Assembly: GCF_029873635.1 (NCBI RefSeq)
Contig: NC_080423.1
Coordinates: 96,619,025 to 96,683,024 of the forward strand
DNA: 64,000 nucleotides
Source of the DNA: Malania oleifera
Lineage: Eukaryota > Streptophyta > Magnoliopsida > Santalales > Ximeniaceae
Direction: 5' to 3'
In this document: one piece after another, positions 51,244-63,541 of the stretch
Layout: each line of letters opens with the position of its first letter
Numbering within the stretch: position 1 is the stretch's first letter
Program-made: the position numbers and the translations under genes
Notes under the pieces: generated by a model
Seen by the model: only the letters and a program-made list of their open reading frames with translations
Database searches by the model: none
Told to the model about the DNA's origin: nothing

Positions 51244-52505
51244 TTGCTATTATTTTTTTATTATTATTGTTATTATTATTTTTAAATATTATTATTATCA
51301 CTTTATTATCTTACTATTGTTATTATTATTATATTACTATTATTATTTTTATTTTCATTATTATTATCTTTGTTATTTTTAAATATTTTTTTTTATTGGT
51401 ATTTTTATTATCTTTATTATTACCTTATTATGATTACTTTTATTATTATTATTAATTATTATTTTTAATATTTTTACTATTATTATTATTTCCATTTTAT
51501 TATTATTATTTTTTTTACTTTTTATTTTTTTTAGCCTAGGGTTTTGGGGTTGGAGCCTATTTAAAGGCTCCTTCCCACAGCAAAGGGAGGGGGCGCACAG
51601 CAGCACGCACAGCCAAAGCAAGGAAAAAAAAAAATTTCTGCTTTTCCTCTTCTTACCCAGGGATTCCCCGAGACCTTCCTTTTCTCTCCCTAATCACAAA
51701 CCTCACCATCTCTCCATCTTCTTCCTCCTTCATTCTCGTTTGTCTCCATCTTGTTCCAGTTCCGGCCGCCGCCATCCACAGCTCTGGCCAGCTCCCACAG
51801 CTTCGACACCACCACGTTCTTCATCTCTTCGGCGAAGCCAATTCTCTGTAGCAAACCAAACCAGACCCGAGGAGCCCCGCAGACCCGAGCCTTCATCCGA
51901 GCCTTTCTCCAGCCTCCGGCAATCTCCACCAATAGCCGGACCTCAGCACAGCAGAACGGCCAGCCACCAGTCGCGCATCAAACCACTCACCCGACGAACC
52001 AGCAAGACATCACCGCCGCCCTCGCCACAGTACCGGCCACCACGTACGCAGGCAACCCAGAAAGATAGAGCCGCCATCGTCTCCCTCTAGGATCTCTGGC
52101 AAACCACCCGTCTTCCACGGCTACCTCCATTCCCACCGTCACCGCCGGCGGCCGCAACAATCCCCCATCTCCCTGCCACCATCATTATCTTCTCTCGGGT
52201 ATCTTCTCCATCACCCGTTCTCTGCTAGCCATCGACGCCATCGCCGTCGCCGCCCATTAACTCCGGCGGTAACCCCCATGGTAAGTCCCCGGTTAGTCCC
52301 TCTGTAAACTCTCTACTCACACACACACCACTCACGCACAACACATACATGCACTGTACTTAAACACAGTGCACACACACACACACACAATATATATATA
52401 TATATATATATATGTACTTTAATTCTTAAAGTTCAAGTTTTTAGTTTTTTTTTTTTCTCTTTTCTTTTTATGTGTGTGTATCCTAATATAATATTGTTGT
52501 TGTAT

Positions 52506-52542
<37 letters not shown>

Positions 52543-54116
52543 TAATTTGTTGTAATATTTAGTTAATATTTATATCTAGGCTATGTATATATGTATATTA
52601 ATATACTATTTGTTGTAATATTTAGTTAACATTTGTATATAGGCTATGTATATACGTAGGTTAATATATTATTTGTTGTAATATTCATATCTATGCTATT
52701 GATGTGTGTATATTAATACTTTGTTTATTGTAGCATTGAATTAATATTTGTATCTAGATTATATATGTGTGTATATTAAATGAGTGATTTTTATTATTGT
52801 CACATTTATTTAAAATCCATGCTTAATAATGAATATTCATCTTTATATTTCTAAGTGTTTGTTATTAAATGGTTATAATTGTTATTGTAAAATTTTCTTG
52901 TTAAGTTTAAACTTTTATTGTTGTAAGATTTGTAATGTCTTGTATTTTGACTGCACATATTACTTAATGATGATTGTTATGATTGTAAAATTTTTATGGT
53001 TAAAACCTATTATTTAATGTTCAATTTTAAATTTTTGTTGCATTTATTGTAAATATTAAATGATGCATTATCAAGGTAGGGTTTTTACATATTTAGTAGT
53101 TAGGTAATATTACATATTTAGTAAATTAGGATCTTAGGTAACTACATATTTAGTAATGATATATATTTAGTATCTTAATACATTTATTATTAATCATTTT
53201 TAGTATAGTAATATGTATAGCATCAATTATTTATAGTATCTTAATACATTTAGCATTACATTAACATATTTAGTGTTTTAATATATTCAGCATTAATTAT
53301 TCCTAATATATTGGTATGCCTAGCGTTACTTATTTATAGTATCTTAAATTAGCTATTTCTAGTATATTAATAATTTTAGTATCTTAATATATTTTGTAGT
53401 ATTCATTTTTAGCACACTGAATTATCCAATATTATTTATTATTAAATGTTTAGTATTATGTATGTTTATTATGTTGATATTGCATTATTTGTTCTAATAT
53501 TTTCAGTATATATAGAATTATGTATTTTGTTATTGTTAATATTTTTTAGTATTTTAGTGCGTATAGCATTATTTACTAGGGTATTAATAGTTATCATTAT
53601 CATTGTTATGATTTTGGGTTATATCATATGTTGTGTATTATATATATTTGTATTAATTTGTTTTATTATGTTTATTAAATATTTTCTTGATTTTAATCCC
53701 TATGATTTTAATGCGGGGGTATGAAACTTCGGGCTTCACTTACCTTAAGCTCTGAGGGAATATATATGTATATATTACATTCATTTATTTATTTATTTTT
53801 CATTTGTATTTATAACTCATAAATGGAGTAACTTAAAGGTTTTTTAAATTAACTTAGGGATAATTTTAAATTAATTAGGTACCGTTTGTAAGAACGGGCG
53901 CGTAGGGGGTGCTCGTACCTTCCCCTCACGTAACCAAACTCCCGACCCCAGCTCTGGTAACGTAGGCCCATTCTACCCCTAACAGGATAGTAATCATGTG
54001 TTCTAATCACACTAAAAGGTTAGTGGCGACTCCTATATTCTTATTTTTCCTAAAAATATTAAAATTGATTTTTATTTCGCCACCCGGGCCACCCGCGCTC
54101 CCGGGACGTCGCGACA
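51027..54116 (+). repeat. 3' LTR of the Ogre block (3.09 kb)
   Basis: Collinear with 21301-24860 except that it has one promoter module. The TATA-like box is at 51557-51565 and a CCCATGGTAAGT segment near 52278. The terminal block ends GACGTCGCGACA at 54116, followed by Copia RNase H sequence. Confidence 0.9.
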
Positions 54117-54600
54117 GAACTTATCGGCTATTCAGATAGCGATTGGGGGAGAGATCTTGATGAAAGAAAAAGCACGACGGGATTCACATTTTTCATGGGA
54201 GATACAGCGTTTACATGGTCTTCAAAGAAGCAATCCATCGTAACGTTGTCATCATGTGAAGCTGAGTATGTTGCTATCAGCTCAGCTGTTTGTCATGGTA
54301 TATGGATTAGGAATGTACTGAAGTATCTAAGATTTCTTCAAGATAACCCCACAAAAGTCTACATCGACAACCGATCAACGATTGCACTTGCGAAAAATCC
54401 AGTTTACCATGAGAGAAGCAAACATATTGATACTCGGTATCATTTTATCCGGGAGCATGTCAAGAATAAAGAAGTAGAATTGATATCTTGCAGAACGTAT
54501 GATCAAATTGCTGACATTTTCACAAAACCACTCAGGCATAATATTTTTGCAAGACTAAAGACAATGCTCGGAATGGCAAAGTTAGGAGAGTCAAGTTTAA
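54117..54600 (+). mobile_element. RNase H part of the split Copia element
   Basis: Recognisable as Copia RNase H: IGYSDSDWGRDLDERKSTTG, SSKKQSIVTLSSCEAEY, VYIDNRSTIALAKNPVYHER and TRYHFIREHV, then ADIFTKPL near the end. It lies between the Ogre 3' LTR and the Copia polypurine tract. Confidence 0.93.
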
Positions 54601-54607
54601 GGGGGGA
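54599..54607 (+). other. polypurine tract of the split Copia element
   Basis: AAGGGGGGA directly before the 3' LTR. Confidence 0.85.
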
Positions 54608-54944
54608 TGTTGAAAACAGTAACCTTGATTGAATCTAGAGATTGCCGGCAGCCCACCGCTGTTGACATTGGAGATTGGCAGGCAACCTACTCCACCTACC
54701 AGCCCACCTCCGTTGAAGTTTAATTCCCACCATTGTTGATTATTTGTTTTCTGTAATTGCTATAAATAGGTGAGTGTGTGTGCAATGTAAAATGGTGTGT
54801 TGAGAGTGTAAAACCAGTGAGTGAGAGAGAGAGTTCTGTTTCTGAAGTTCCCTGTATTTTTCAGATTGAAATATATTCGTGTGCATTTGATTCTCACTGA
54901 GTTTCAGTCACAATTAGTGACTGAGTGTTCCTCTCCACCCATCA
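54608..54944 (+). repeat. 3' LTR of the split Copia element
   Basis: Matches 12399-12738 with about 19 differences. TATA box TATAAATAGG at 54761-54770. Ends CACCCATCA. Confidence 0.93.
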
Positions 54945-54949
54945 ATACC

Positions 54950-55002
54950 AACTTTTAGTGACAAAATTGAATTCGTCACTAAAAACCAGTTTTTTTGTAG
55001 TG
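54950..55002. mobile_element. terminus of the CACTA-type transposon
   Basis: After the Copia target duplication comes an inverted pair (TTTTAGTGAC...GTCACTAAAA) and then CCAGTTTTTTTGTAGTG ending at 55002. Reversed, this is CACTACAAAAAAACTGG, a standard plant CACTA terminal inverted repeat. It continues the repeat field cut at 12398. Confidence 0.8.
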
Positions 55003-56343
55003 ATTTAAATTACATAAGCTTATAGTTCAGTTGTATAAACAGAAAACAATTTTGAAAAATGAAAATAGAAGGTTGGCAAAACAAGTAAAAGATCTAACAA
55101 AATATCAAGCCACCTTAGAGAAGAAAAAGGTTAAGAAGATATTGAAAATTATCTGCCTAAAGGAAGAAATATAGGATGATTTACCCTTAGGAATTAAAAG
55201 AAATAAATCTTTGAAAAAGGGTTCATACTTTAAGCACAATCTTTCACGAGCATATAAAACTTGCTTATACATTGGAAAGATAGAGCACATGAAATATAAT
55301 TATCTACCTAAAGGTGTCAAGGGCTTAGACAAAGAAATGAAATGGATAATCAGCAAAGCAAACTCTGTCGGATCTAACGAAGATCGGATTCAAATAGAAA
55401 TTACATAAATATTTCAATCTTCCCTTAGTTTCTAGGTTTAGGGGTTGTGATGACTGTAGACTTAGGAAGTGGTTGGTGCTTAAAATGAAAATTCTTAGTA
55501 TATGTATAATCCACTTCCAAATGGACAAAGCATTATTTTCTTGGTAAATAAGTCAAATTTCTTAACTCACACTTAAATATGATCATCTAAAGTTGAGGAT
55601 ACTCTGTCCCTTGCGCAAGTTTGAATTTTAGGAAATGAATCCTTCTAGTTAAACATCTTGTCCTAAACTCATCTTGAAAGCCTAAAATGCCTAATAAAAT
55701 GCTTAGTCATCACTCTAGGCTTGAAGCACTATTGATCATAAATGACTAATATATCTTGAGTGCTCATCATAAGACATTCCTTCTACTAACCAGTTGTATC
55801 CTTACTTCATAATTATAATTATATCTAAAGGATACATACCACTGTCCAGGAGTCGTACTAAAAAATTCATACTCTTTTAGACGCTCTTTGCTCATATTTG
55901 GACATGATTACCATCACGAAAATATTTTGAAAAATGTCCTGTCTATCCTAAATACTCTTCTGTACCCATTAGTGATTTAAATTTTCAAAGAGTATTTATT
56001 TATCTTCCCTTCACATGCTCTCAAATCATTAAGTCATATCCTTTAGAGCTTTATATATTTAGAGATGAGTTGAATGGCTAATATGATCGCCTAGGTCTCA
56101 ATCTAGAAGAAGAAACATATTTTAAAGGAAACCTATGCACGGTCATTAAACGTTCAAGGCCATTCAAATTTGTGTCTCTCACACGTATTGAGATTCATAA
56201 GAAAAGAGACAAGATAGGCTTAGCACACAAAAAAGATATTTATTGCGAATTTTTGGTCTCTTAAGCCTATAATCAAAATGCCAAGTTTATATCATTGAAT
56301 ACCCTTAAGTCACTTGGCCAAGAAACTTAAAGCATATGATGGT
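55003..56343. other. no gene; degenerate sequence, possible gag remnant
   Basis: AT-rich 1.3 kb. At 55211-55408 a lysine-rich frame includes CLYIGKIEHMKYNY, which looks like a decayed CCHC zinc knuckle of a retroelement gag, so the stretch may be an old retroelement relic. Nothing else is recognisable up to the LTR at 56344. Confidence 0.4.
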
Positions 56344-56359
56344 TGTAGACACCCCAATA

Positions 56360-56640
56360 TTAACCAGGCCTTCCTGAGAAAACCCGATGGACTTAAAAGC
56401 TGACTTTATATTCCGGCTATATTAGAATGAGTCCCGACATTTTAAATTGAGTCCTTGTCTTTCAATCGAGTCCTGGTCATTTTTGAATTGAGTCTCTGTT
56501 CTTAAATCGAGTCCTGGGTATTTTAAATTCATTCCCAACATTTTTAAAATTTTGAATCATTTATTTTTAAAGTCCTTATATTTTTAAATTGAGTCTGGAT
56601 ATTTTAGGTTGGATTTTCTTTTTTTCTTTTTTTTTTTTTT
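56360..56640. repeat. GAGTCC-type degenerate tandem repeats in the LTR start
   Basis: Units of about 30-33 bp contain AAATTGAGTCCT or a close variant, six or more times, ending in a T-rich run (56622-56640). Confidence 0.65.
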
Positions 56641-56679
56641 GAAATTTTGATTGAGTCTCGGAATTTTTAGATTGAGTTT

Positions 56680-57043
56680 TGATGGGTGGAGAGGAATGCT
56701 CAGTCACTGGTTGTGACTGAAACTCAGTGAGGATAACTTACACACAAATATATTTCAATCTGAAACAATAATACAGAGGAAACAACTCTCACAACACTCA
56801 CTGGTTTATCTCTCTCAACACACCACACATATACAATGCACACACACTCACCTATTTATAGCAATTACAGAAAAAAAATAATCAACAATGGTGGGAATTA
56901 GATTTCAACAATTGTGGCTAGTTTGGTAAGGTTGGTGGCCAAATCTTGCTTAACTTCAATGGAGGTGGGCTGCCGGTTGATGAAGCTGCTGCAGTCAAAT
57001 TTTGCTGCCACCGTCCCACTGTTCTCAAGTTTAATCTTCAACA
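56680..57043 (-). repeat. 3' LTR of the minus-strand Copia element
   Basis: On the plus strand TGATGGGTGGAGAGG to AATCTTCAACA. A minus-strand TATA box lies near 56851-56860. The polypurine tract (minus strand TAAAGGGGGA) follows at 57044-57053. Confidence 0.93.
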
Positions 57044-57624
57044 TCCCCCTTTAAACTTGACTCTCCTAACTTTGTCATTCCGAGCATTGTCTTCAGTCTT
57101 GCAAAAATATCATGTCTGAGTGGCTTTGTGAAAATGTCAGCAATCTGATCATACGTTCTGCATGATATCAATTCCACTTCTTTCTTCCTGTAACCCTTGA
57201 CGACATGTTTTGCTTTATATCTCTGGACTTCTCTTTGAGTGTTCTTCTTGGTCTTGTAGACCCATTTAATACCAATAGTTTTGCGGCTCTTTGGAAGATT
57301 TGTTAACTCCTAAGTCTTGTTCTTCTTGATGGATTGAATCTTCTCATCCATCATTTTTCTCCATTTGTTTTCTTCGTTATCTTTCTCAAAGCTAATTGGG
57401 TCGCTAGTTAGCAACAAGAAATTTAGAGCAACATATTATTCCATTGGTTCTATATTTTCATACAGATCGGCTATATTTTGAGCACCTCTAGGTCTCATGT
57501 CTGAGATTTCACGCTCTATTGGTGATGGAGCTTCATTCCTTTGTGGTGAACCATGTGGAGGTGTCTGCAGCTCAGGAATTTGTAGCTCGATAGCCACTTC
57601 TCTTGTCTGTGTAGGTTCTTCTCC

Positions 57625-58803
57625 TTAAAGTGTCAATTCTGCATCTTTGGAACATTCAACCTGATCCCATTTCCAGGATTCATTTTCTTCAAAGATGACA
57701 TCCCGGCTGTGAAAGACATTCTTATTGATGGGATTGTAGAGTCGATATCCCATGGTGCTGTCACCGTATCCAACAAGGATACACTTCTCTCCTTTATCTT
57801 CCAGCTCTGTCCTTCTTACTTCTGGGATCTTGACGTAGGCTATGGAGCCAAACACCCTAAGATGACTCACACTGGGCTTGTGAGTACTCCAGGCTTCATA
57901 TGGTGTCTTTGTGTTAAGGCTCTTCATAGGACACCTATTGAGCAGATAGACTGCACATAACACTGCTTCTGCCCAAAAACTCTTGGTCACATTTTTATCC
58001 TTTAACATGCTTCTAGCCATGTTAAGGATTGTGCGGTTCTTCCTTTCAGCTACACCATTCAACTGGGGAGTGTATGATGGTGTGAACTATTTCTGAATCC
58101 CTTGTTGTCTAAGGAATTCCAGGAAAGCTTCGTCTTTGTACTCTCCTCCTTGATCTGACCAGAGTGACTTGATACAGAAGCCACTCTGTTTCTCCACAAG
58201 AGTTTTGAACTCTTTGAACTTGTCGAATACCTCGGACTTCCTTTTCAGGAAGTAGACCCAGGTCTTCCTGCTGTAGTCATCAATGAAGGTGAGGAAGTAT
58301 CGATTCTGTCCATTCGAAAATGGTCTTAGTGGACCACACACATCTGTGTGTATTAGCTGGAGCGGCATGGTTGATCTCCAGTTGGTTTGCTTTCCAAAGC
58401 TGTTTCTGTGTTGCTTGCTCAAAATACAGCTTTCACATATCACATTTGGATGATGGATATTGGGTAAGCCCTTCACCATCTTCTTGCTTCCCAATTGTTT
58501 CAAACTTTCAAAGTTTAGATGCCCATACCTTAGATGCCATAGCCAGTCTTTGTCTTTGATGATAGCGCTCAAACACCTTGGTGTATCATGTTGAATGGCA
58601 AGCGGAAACATTCGATTCTTTGCCATTTGAACTCGAGTAACAAGCTTTCCTCCAGCATCTATTATCACCATCTGCTTATCACTAAGGCTAATTCGATAGC
58701 CTCTCTCCACAAGCTGTCCGAGACTAAGTATATTAGTCTTCATGGTTGGCACATAGTAGACGTTGGAGATGTAAGCATGATCTCTGAACTTTTGTTTGAT
58801 CAA
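57625..58803 (-). mobile_element. integrase region of the minus-strand Copia element
   Basis: Shows GAG-pre-integrase (WLWHLRYGHLNFESLKQL), the zinc-binding CESCILSKQHR, the core (HTDVCGPLRP, FIDDYSRKTWVYFLK, SDQGGEY) and the downstream part ([37 protein letters not shown]). These are standard Copia integrase landmarks. Broken. Confidence 0.9.
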
Positions 58804-59151
58804 AACATCTTCTCTCCCTCAGACTGGGATTTTAGAATTATCGCCGAAAGAGACCTCCCCCTGAACTTTCTCATCAAGTTCAAAGAATAGATTCTTTTTG
58901 CCAGTCATATGGTTGCTGGCTCCAGAATCAAGGTACCAAACACTCTGGTCTTAAGGAGTTGCATTGTGTGTCATCAGCATCAACGACTCTCCATTTGCAT
59001 GATCAGTTTCGGCAAGGTTAGCCTCCTCGCTAACCTTTTCTTGTTGTCGCCCCCAACATTCATTGCTATAGTGTCCATACTTGTGACAATTGTAGCATTG
59101 AATGTTTCTTTTGTCTACATTCGAGTTATTATTATATCCTCCTCTTCTTCC

Positions 59152-60003
59152 TTATCCTCTGCCTTGTGGGACATAGCTCAGTTGATTTCGTCCTCCTCTA
59201 GTGGGACCTCTTCTGCCTCTGCCACCTTCTCTAGAGTTAAAATTTTTAGAATTTCTTCCACGAGATCCTCGGTCTCGTCTTATTTCTTGCTGTGACGTCC
59301 CCCCTTTGTCGTATCCTTCTGCAGTGAGGGACAACTTTGTTTGGAGGGCTTGCTCCAGTGCCTTATCATCACTTCTTCTATTGACTTTCTGCTCATGGGC
59401 TTGGAGTGAGCCCACAAGCTCTTCTACAGACATTGTTTCCAAGTCTTTTGTTTCTTCTAAGGTCACAACTATATAATCATATTTTGGATCTAAAGATCGC
59501 AAAATTTTCTCACAAATTCTCTCGTCATTGAGAGTCTCTCCATTTCTTCTAATTTGATTTGATACTACCATTACTCGTGTATAGTAGTCTGCAATGGATT
59601 CAGTAGACTTCATTTTGAGAGATTCAAACTCACCTCGCAATGTCTGAAGACGAATCTTTTTCACTTTATCTGCACCTTTGTGTGTTCGATGGAGAGAGTC
59701 CCAGACTTCTTTAGATGTCTTCGCGGAGGCGATGATTTCGAACGTGGCCTCATCAAGGCCTTGGTAGATTATGGATTTTGCCTTGCAATCTTTCTTTCGA
59801 TCGGCTCGCAAGGTCGTTCTTTGAGCATCGGGCATAGCTGCTTCGACTTCTTTTGATGGGCTTTCTCTGTACCCATCTTCAACGATGTCCATGACATCTT
59901 GAGCACCTAGAATGGCTCTCATTTGAATCGACCAGTTGTCATAATTCTCTCGACTCAATTTTGGAATGACCGATTGAATAGTACCATTAGCCATTAAATT
60001 CAA
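59152..60003 (-). mobile_element. gag region of the minus-strand Copia element
   Basis: 283 codons with a UBN2-type gag domain: LSRENYDNWSIQMRAILGAQ, EVWDSLHRTHKG, LQTLRGEFESLKMKSTESI, then a Lys/Arg/Gly-rich C-terminus. A zinc knuckle is encoded further left (about 59040-59110). Confidence 0.9.
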
Positions 60004-60610
60004 TATATAAAAATAGAGAGATGGGGGCTGATTTTGGTAAATCTAATGCCACCAATAAATTCAGAAGACTGAAAAATCTTAGGAACCGGTTTTGGTTTGC
60101 AAAGAACCGGTCCAAAAATTATTGAACCAGCTATAGGAAATTCTGGTGAATTTTTAAACTAACTGGTTTAATTTAACAGCCGTTTAACGGCGTTAATGTC
60201 CCGTTACGCCACATGGCGTTCTCTGCGCGTGCCGTGTGTCCACTGCTGGGAGGCGGGTCAGATGCGGATCAAGCCTCGGGTATGGATCCGACTTGCGAGT
60301 TGCAGATCCGGGTCGCCAATCGGGCGAACAAGACGAGTGCAAGCGCGTGAGGCGTGTGCAGCCGTCTGCTAGAGTCTTCGTCGGCGCGTGAGGCGCGTGG
60401 GAGGAGCGCTGTCTTCGTGGGAAGCGCGTGGAAGCGCTTGAGGAGTCCTCCGGTGTCCGTTTGAGACGTGGTTTTCACCGTTGGAATTGTCTTGAATCGA
60501 ATTTCAAAATGATAGGCTCAATTTTGAATTTTGAGCAACTTCAAAACTGGGAGAAAATCAGATTTTTTCTTTGTTTGCCTCTGATTGGCAGATTTCAGCA
60601 TTCCTGGACG

Positions 60611-60622
60611 CTCTGATACCAC
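60611..60622 (-). other. primer-binding site, tRNA-Met type
   Basis: CTCTGATACCAC on the plus strand (TGGTATCAGAGC in the element's direction), next to the 5' LTR. Confidence 0.9.
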
Positions 60623-60986
60623 TGATGGGTGGAGAGGAGCGCTCAGTCACTGGTTGTGACTAAAACTCAGTAAGGATAAAGTGCACACAAATATATTTCA
60701 ATCTGAAATAATAATACAGAGGAAACAACTCTCACAACACTCACTGGTTTATCTCTCTCAACACACCACGCATATACAATGCACACACACTCACCTATTC
60801 ATAGCTATTACAGAAAACAAATAATCAACAATGGTGGGAATTAGATTTCAACAATTGTGGCTAGTTTGGTAAGGTTGGTGGCCAAATCTTGCTTAACTTC
60901 AATGGAGGTGGGCTGCCAGTTGATGAAACTGCTGCAGTCAAATTTTGCTGCCACCGTCCCACTATTCTCAAGTTTAATCTTCAACA
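60623..60986 (-). repeat. 5' LTR of the minus-strand Copia element
   Basis: Aligns with 56680-57043. The target duplication AGTTT follows at 60987. Confidence 0.93.
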
Positions 60987-62887
60987 AGTTTTGTTTTTAT
61001 TTTTATAGTTGGGCTTTATGTTGAAAAGAAATTAGAAAGAAAATAAGAAAATAATTTTTTTTAAAAAAGGGGGAGCTTTAGGGTTTGTTTTTTCTTATAA
61101 ATAGGAAGGTAAACAAGAGGGGAGGCGCACGGCCGTTTGGGGAGAAGGCACACACACACGGTTTACGTTCTCTCTCCCTCCTCTCTGGCCTCTCTCTCTT
61201 GCTCCCTTTCTTCTGTGCGCACCCCTTCTCCCTTCCTTCTCCCTCTTTTCCATCTCTGCTTCTGCCCCTGCAACTCTTCCTCCAGTTCTTACCTTTCCTG
61301 CAGAACCATAGCCATCTCCCCCAAGACTCCACCTTACTCTGCTGCTCTTCGTGAGCCACCAGCCACCACGAACAGTCCCACTCTGCTGCAACTTCGGTCT
61401 CCCTCTCTACTGCAACTCCGACCACCCTGAGAAGGTTCAGCCACACCCGAGAAGCCCAGCTCTGCGGCCAACCACGGCCGAGACCTCCAGCCACAGCCGA
61501 TACCTCCAGCTCCAGCCACGGCCAGCAGCAGTACAGCAACCCAGCTTCTTCCTCTTACGACCTCCAGCACTCCCCATGGCCACCAACAGCTACTTCGGCC
61601 AGCCTACCTCCATCAACAGCAACATCATTATGGCACCACAGCAGCCCCACACCAGCAGCCCAACGCCGGCAGCCAAACCTCCAGTTGCACAACAGCCCAC
61701 CAGCCGTACCCAGCACTGTCATCTTCCCTGTAGGCAGCCACCGCCTCCAAGGACAGCCGTGAGCCCTCTCCTTCTCCAAAGGTTTGATTTTTAGGTATTG
61801 TATTTATTTTAGGGGGATTTTTTATGTATTTTTTTATTATTAAACATCAAATTTATTATCATATATATATATATATATATTATTGTTTATTAGGTTATAT
61901 TTTGTATATATGAGTGGTATTGTATATTATTGTTGTAGGTTTTGGATTATTATTTAATATTTTATCTTTATTATATATCCATATTTATTGTTTGTATATT
62001 TGTTTAAAGTGCTTATATAATCGTTGTATTTTTTTAATCATTGTAATATACTTTTTTTTTATTATTACACATTATTTAGGGTGTTTGTGTTATTGTGTAT
62101 ATATTATTTAGTTTCTTTGATGTATTTAGGATCTTTATCATGTTTATTGTTTATATGATATTTAGGGATTTTGTTTATTATTGTTTATTATTTAGGATTG
62201 TAATATTTATACATGTCCAGGTTTCTTGATTATTTACATTATTTTCATGATATTATCATTTAGGGTTTTGGCTATTGTTTTATTTTAGGGTTTTGACTAT
62301 TTCACGTTACTAGGGTTTTGAGTAGTGTTTTATTTAATTTGTTTCTATATTATTATTGTGTATCAATTTTAGGGATTAATTGCTTCCATATAGCTTGTGT
62401 ATTAATTTTAGGATAGATACGTTTCCATATTACTATCACATGTTTCCATACTAATTGCACATTGATTTATTTTATGTTTTGAATTACTTACATATTGATG
62501 TACATTTTTTTTTTTAGGGTTGGATTGACATTGTATACTTATCTCGTTTCGATTGCATCATCTTGTCTTATTTATTTCCATGTTGGTCCATATTATCTTA
62601 ATTTAGTTTTTAGGACATAATTCACTGCCTTGTTATTAAAAATTTCCTCTATTGTTAATATTTGGGTTATTGAGGCTTTGGATTATTATGATATATGTTT
62701 ATTATTGCGGTATATGTGTATTAGTATTCTAGTAGTATAGTTATAATATATGTGTATTACTATTGCTAATAGTGTGATATAGGTATATTATCATTCTAAT
62801 AATACTATTATTGTACAATACTAGCACTTATGTGTTATGATATATAATATTAAAAAAATTGTCTTAACATTTATATGTTATTAATAT

Positions 62888-62891
62888 TATG

Positions 62892-62944
<53 letters not shown>
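62888..62944. repeat. (AT)n microsatellite
   Basis: About 28 TA/AT units in the AT-rich zone of the Ogre-like LTR. Similar shorter tracts are at 17516-17541, 23128-23168, 52389-52412 and 52508-52535. Confidence 0.95.
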
Positions 62945-62947
<3 letters not shown>

Positions 62948-63541
62948 TTATCATAGTAGAATAGTTATTACATGTAGTGCATTATCATTATGATGTATTA
63001 GCCTTATTATTATCACATATTTTTTGTATTTTTTACTATTTTCTATGTTTCTATTTTATTACAATATTTACAATTTCTAGTATTTTTGTATTATTTTATT
63101 AAGTATTTTCGTATGTATATCCCTATGATTGCAATAAAAATGGTACAAGTTTTTTAAATTTCACATACCCCGGTTCTGAGGGAATATATATATTTATATT
63201 GTATGTTATGTGTGGTCCATTTATTTGTATTTTGTAAATACATAAGGGCAGTAAAATAAAAGGCTTTTTAAATTTACATTAAGATAACTTCATAATTAAT
63301 TAGGTACCGTTCATAAGAATGGGCACATAGGGGGTGCTCATACTTTCCCCTCGTATAACCGAACTCCCGATCCTGGCTTTGATAACGCAAACTGATTGTA
63401 CCCCTAATTGGGTAGTAATCAAGTGTTCTAACTACACTAAAAGATTAATGGTGAGTTCATTCCTATTTTTTACCAAAAATATAAACCACACAATTTTTAT
63501 TTCGCCACCCCAGGGCACCCACACTCTGGGACGTCGCGACA

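Larger units (their letters stand above)
21301..54116 (+). mobile_element. Tat/Ogre Ty3/gypsy block, 32.8 kb, with duplicated interior
   Basis: It is bounded by LTRs at 21301-24860 and 51027-54116, both starting TGTAGA and ending in GTCGCGA(C/T)A. Flanking bases AGACT and GAACT are an imperfect 5-bp match, and Copia sequence is interrupted between them. Two internal regions, 24861-37407 and 39207-51026, are nearly identical where they overlap. They are separated by the N gap and a third LTR. Ogre hallmarks are ORF1 before gag, an expected intron between protease and RT, and two RNase H domains. In the best-aligned part (TATA to R) the LTRs differ by about 4% by eye, elsewhere less. The first interior has about ten breaks, the second about half that. 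It is best read as two copies of one family merged in the assembly or by recombination. Confidence 0.82.
12399..54944 (+). mobile_element. Copia element split by nested insertions (host of the nest)
   Basis: The 5' LTR (12399-12738) and 3' LTR (54608-54944) are in the same orientation, flanked by near-identical 5-bp sequences ATATC (12394-12398) and ATACC (54945-54949), so they belong to one insertion into the CACTA repeat field. Parts seen are the primer site and leader (12739-12973), part of RT (20364-21300), RNase H (54117-54600) and polypurine tract. The intervening DNA is other elements. The LTRs differ at about 19 of 338 positions by eye (~5-6%). The coding remains are broken in several places; gag, protease and integrase are not present. 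The family is the same as the minus-strand element at 56680-60986. Confidence 0.88.
56680..60986 (-). mobile_element. Copia element, same family as the split one, 4.3 kb
   Basis: Two LTRs of ~364 bp (56680-57043 and 60623-60986) and a perfect target duplication AGTTT (56675-56679 and 60987-60991). Parts on the minus strand are tRNA-Met primer site, leader, gag (59152-60003), protease (about 58810-59150), integrase (57625-58803), a polymerase/RNase H portion that is short for the family, and polypurine tract. It looks complete at its ends but is broken inside. The LTRs differ at about 15 of 364 sites by eye (~4%), younger than the split relative. Confidence 0.92.
56344..63541 (+). mobile_element. 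5' LTR of another Ogre-like element, interrupted by a Copia
   Basis: Starts TGTAGACACCCCAATATT and ends GGGACGTCGCGACA, followed by a primer-site-like segment. Without the inserted Copia (56680-60986 and one target duplication) it is about 2.9 kb. It contains a GAGTCC-rich start, TATA box TATAAATA (61097-61104), a C-rich zone (61130-61780), an AT-rich zone with (AT)n at 62888-62944, and a diverged copy of the conserved terminal block. It belongs to a different subfamily from the Ogre block at 21-54 kb. Confidence 0.85.

Noticed and set aside
61351-61794. 147-codon Pro/Gln-rich frame as a gene
   Set aside because: It lies in the C-rich zone of the right-hand Ogre-like LTR and has no domain.
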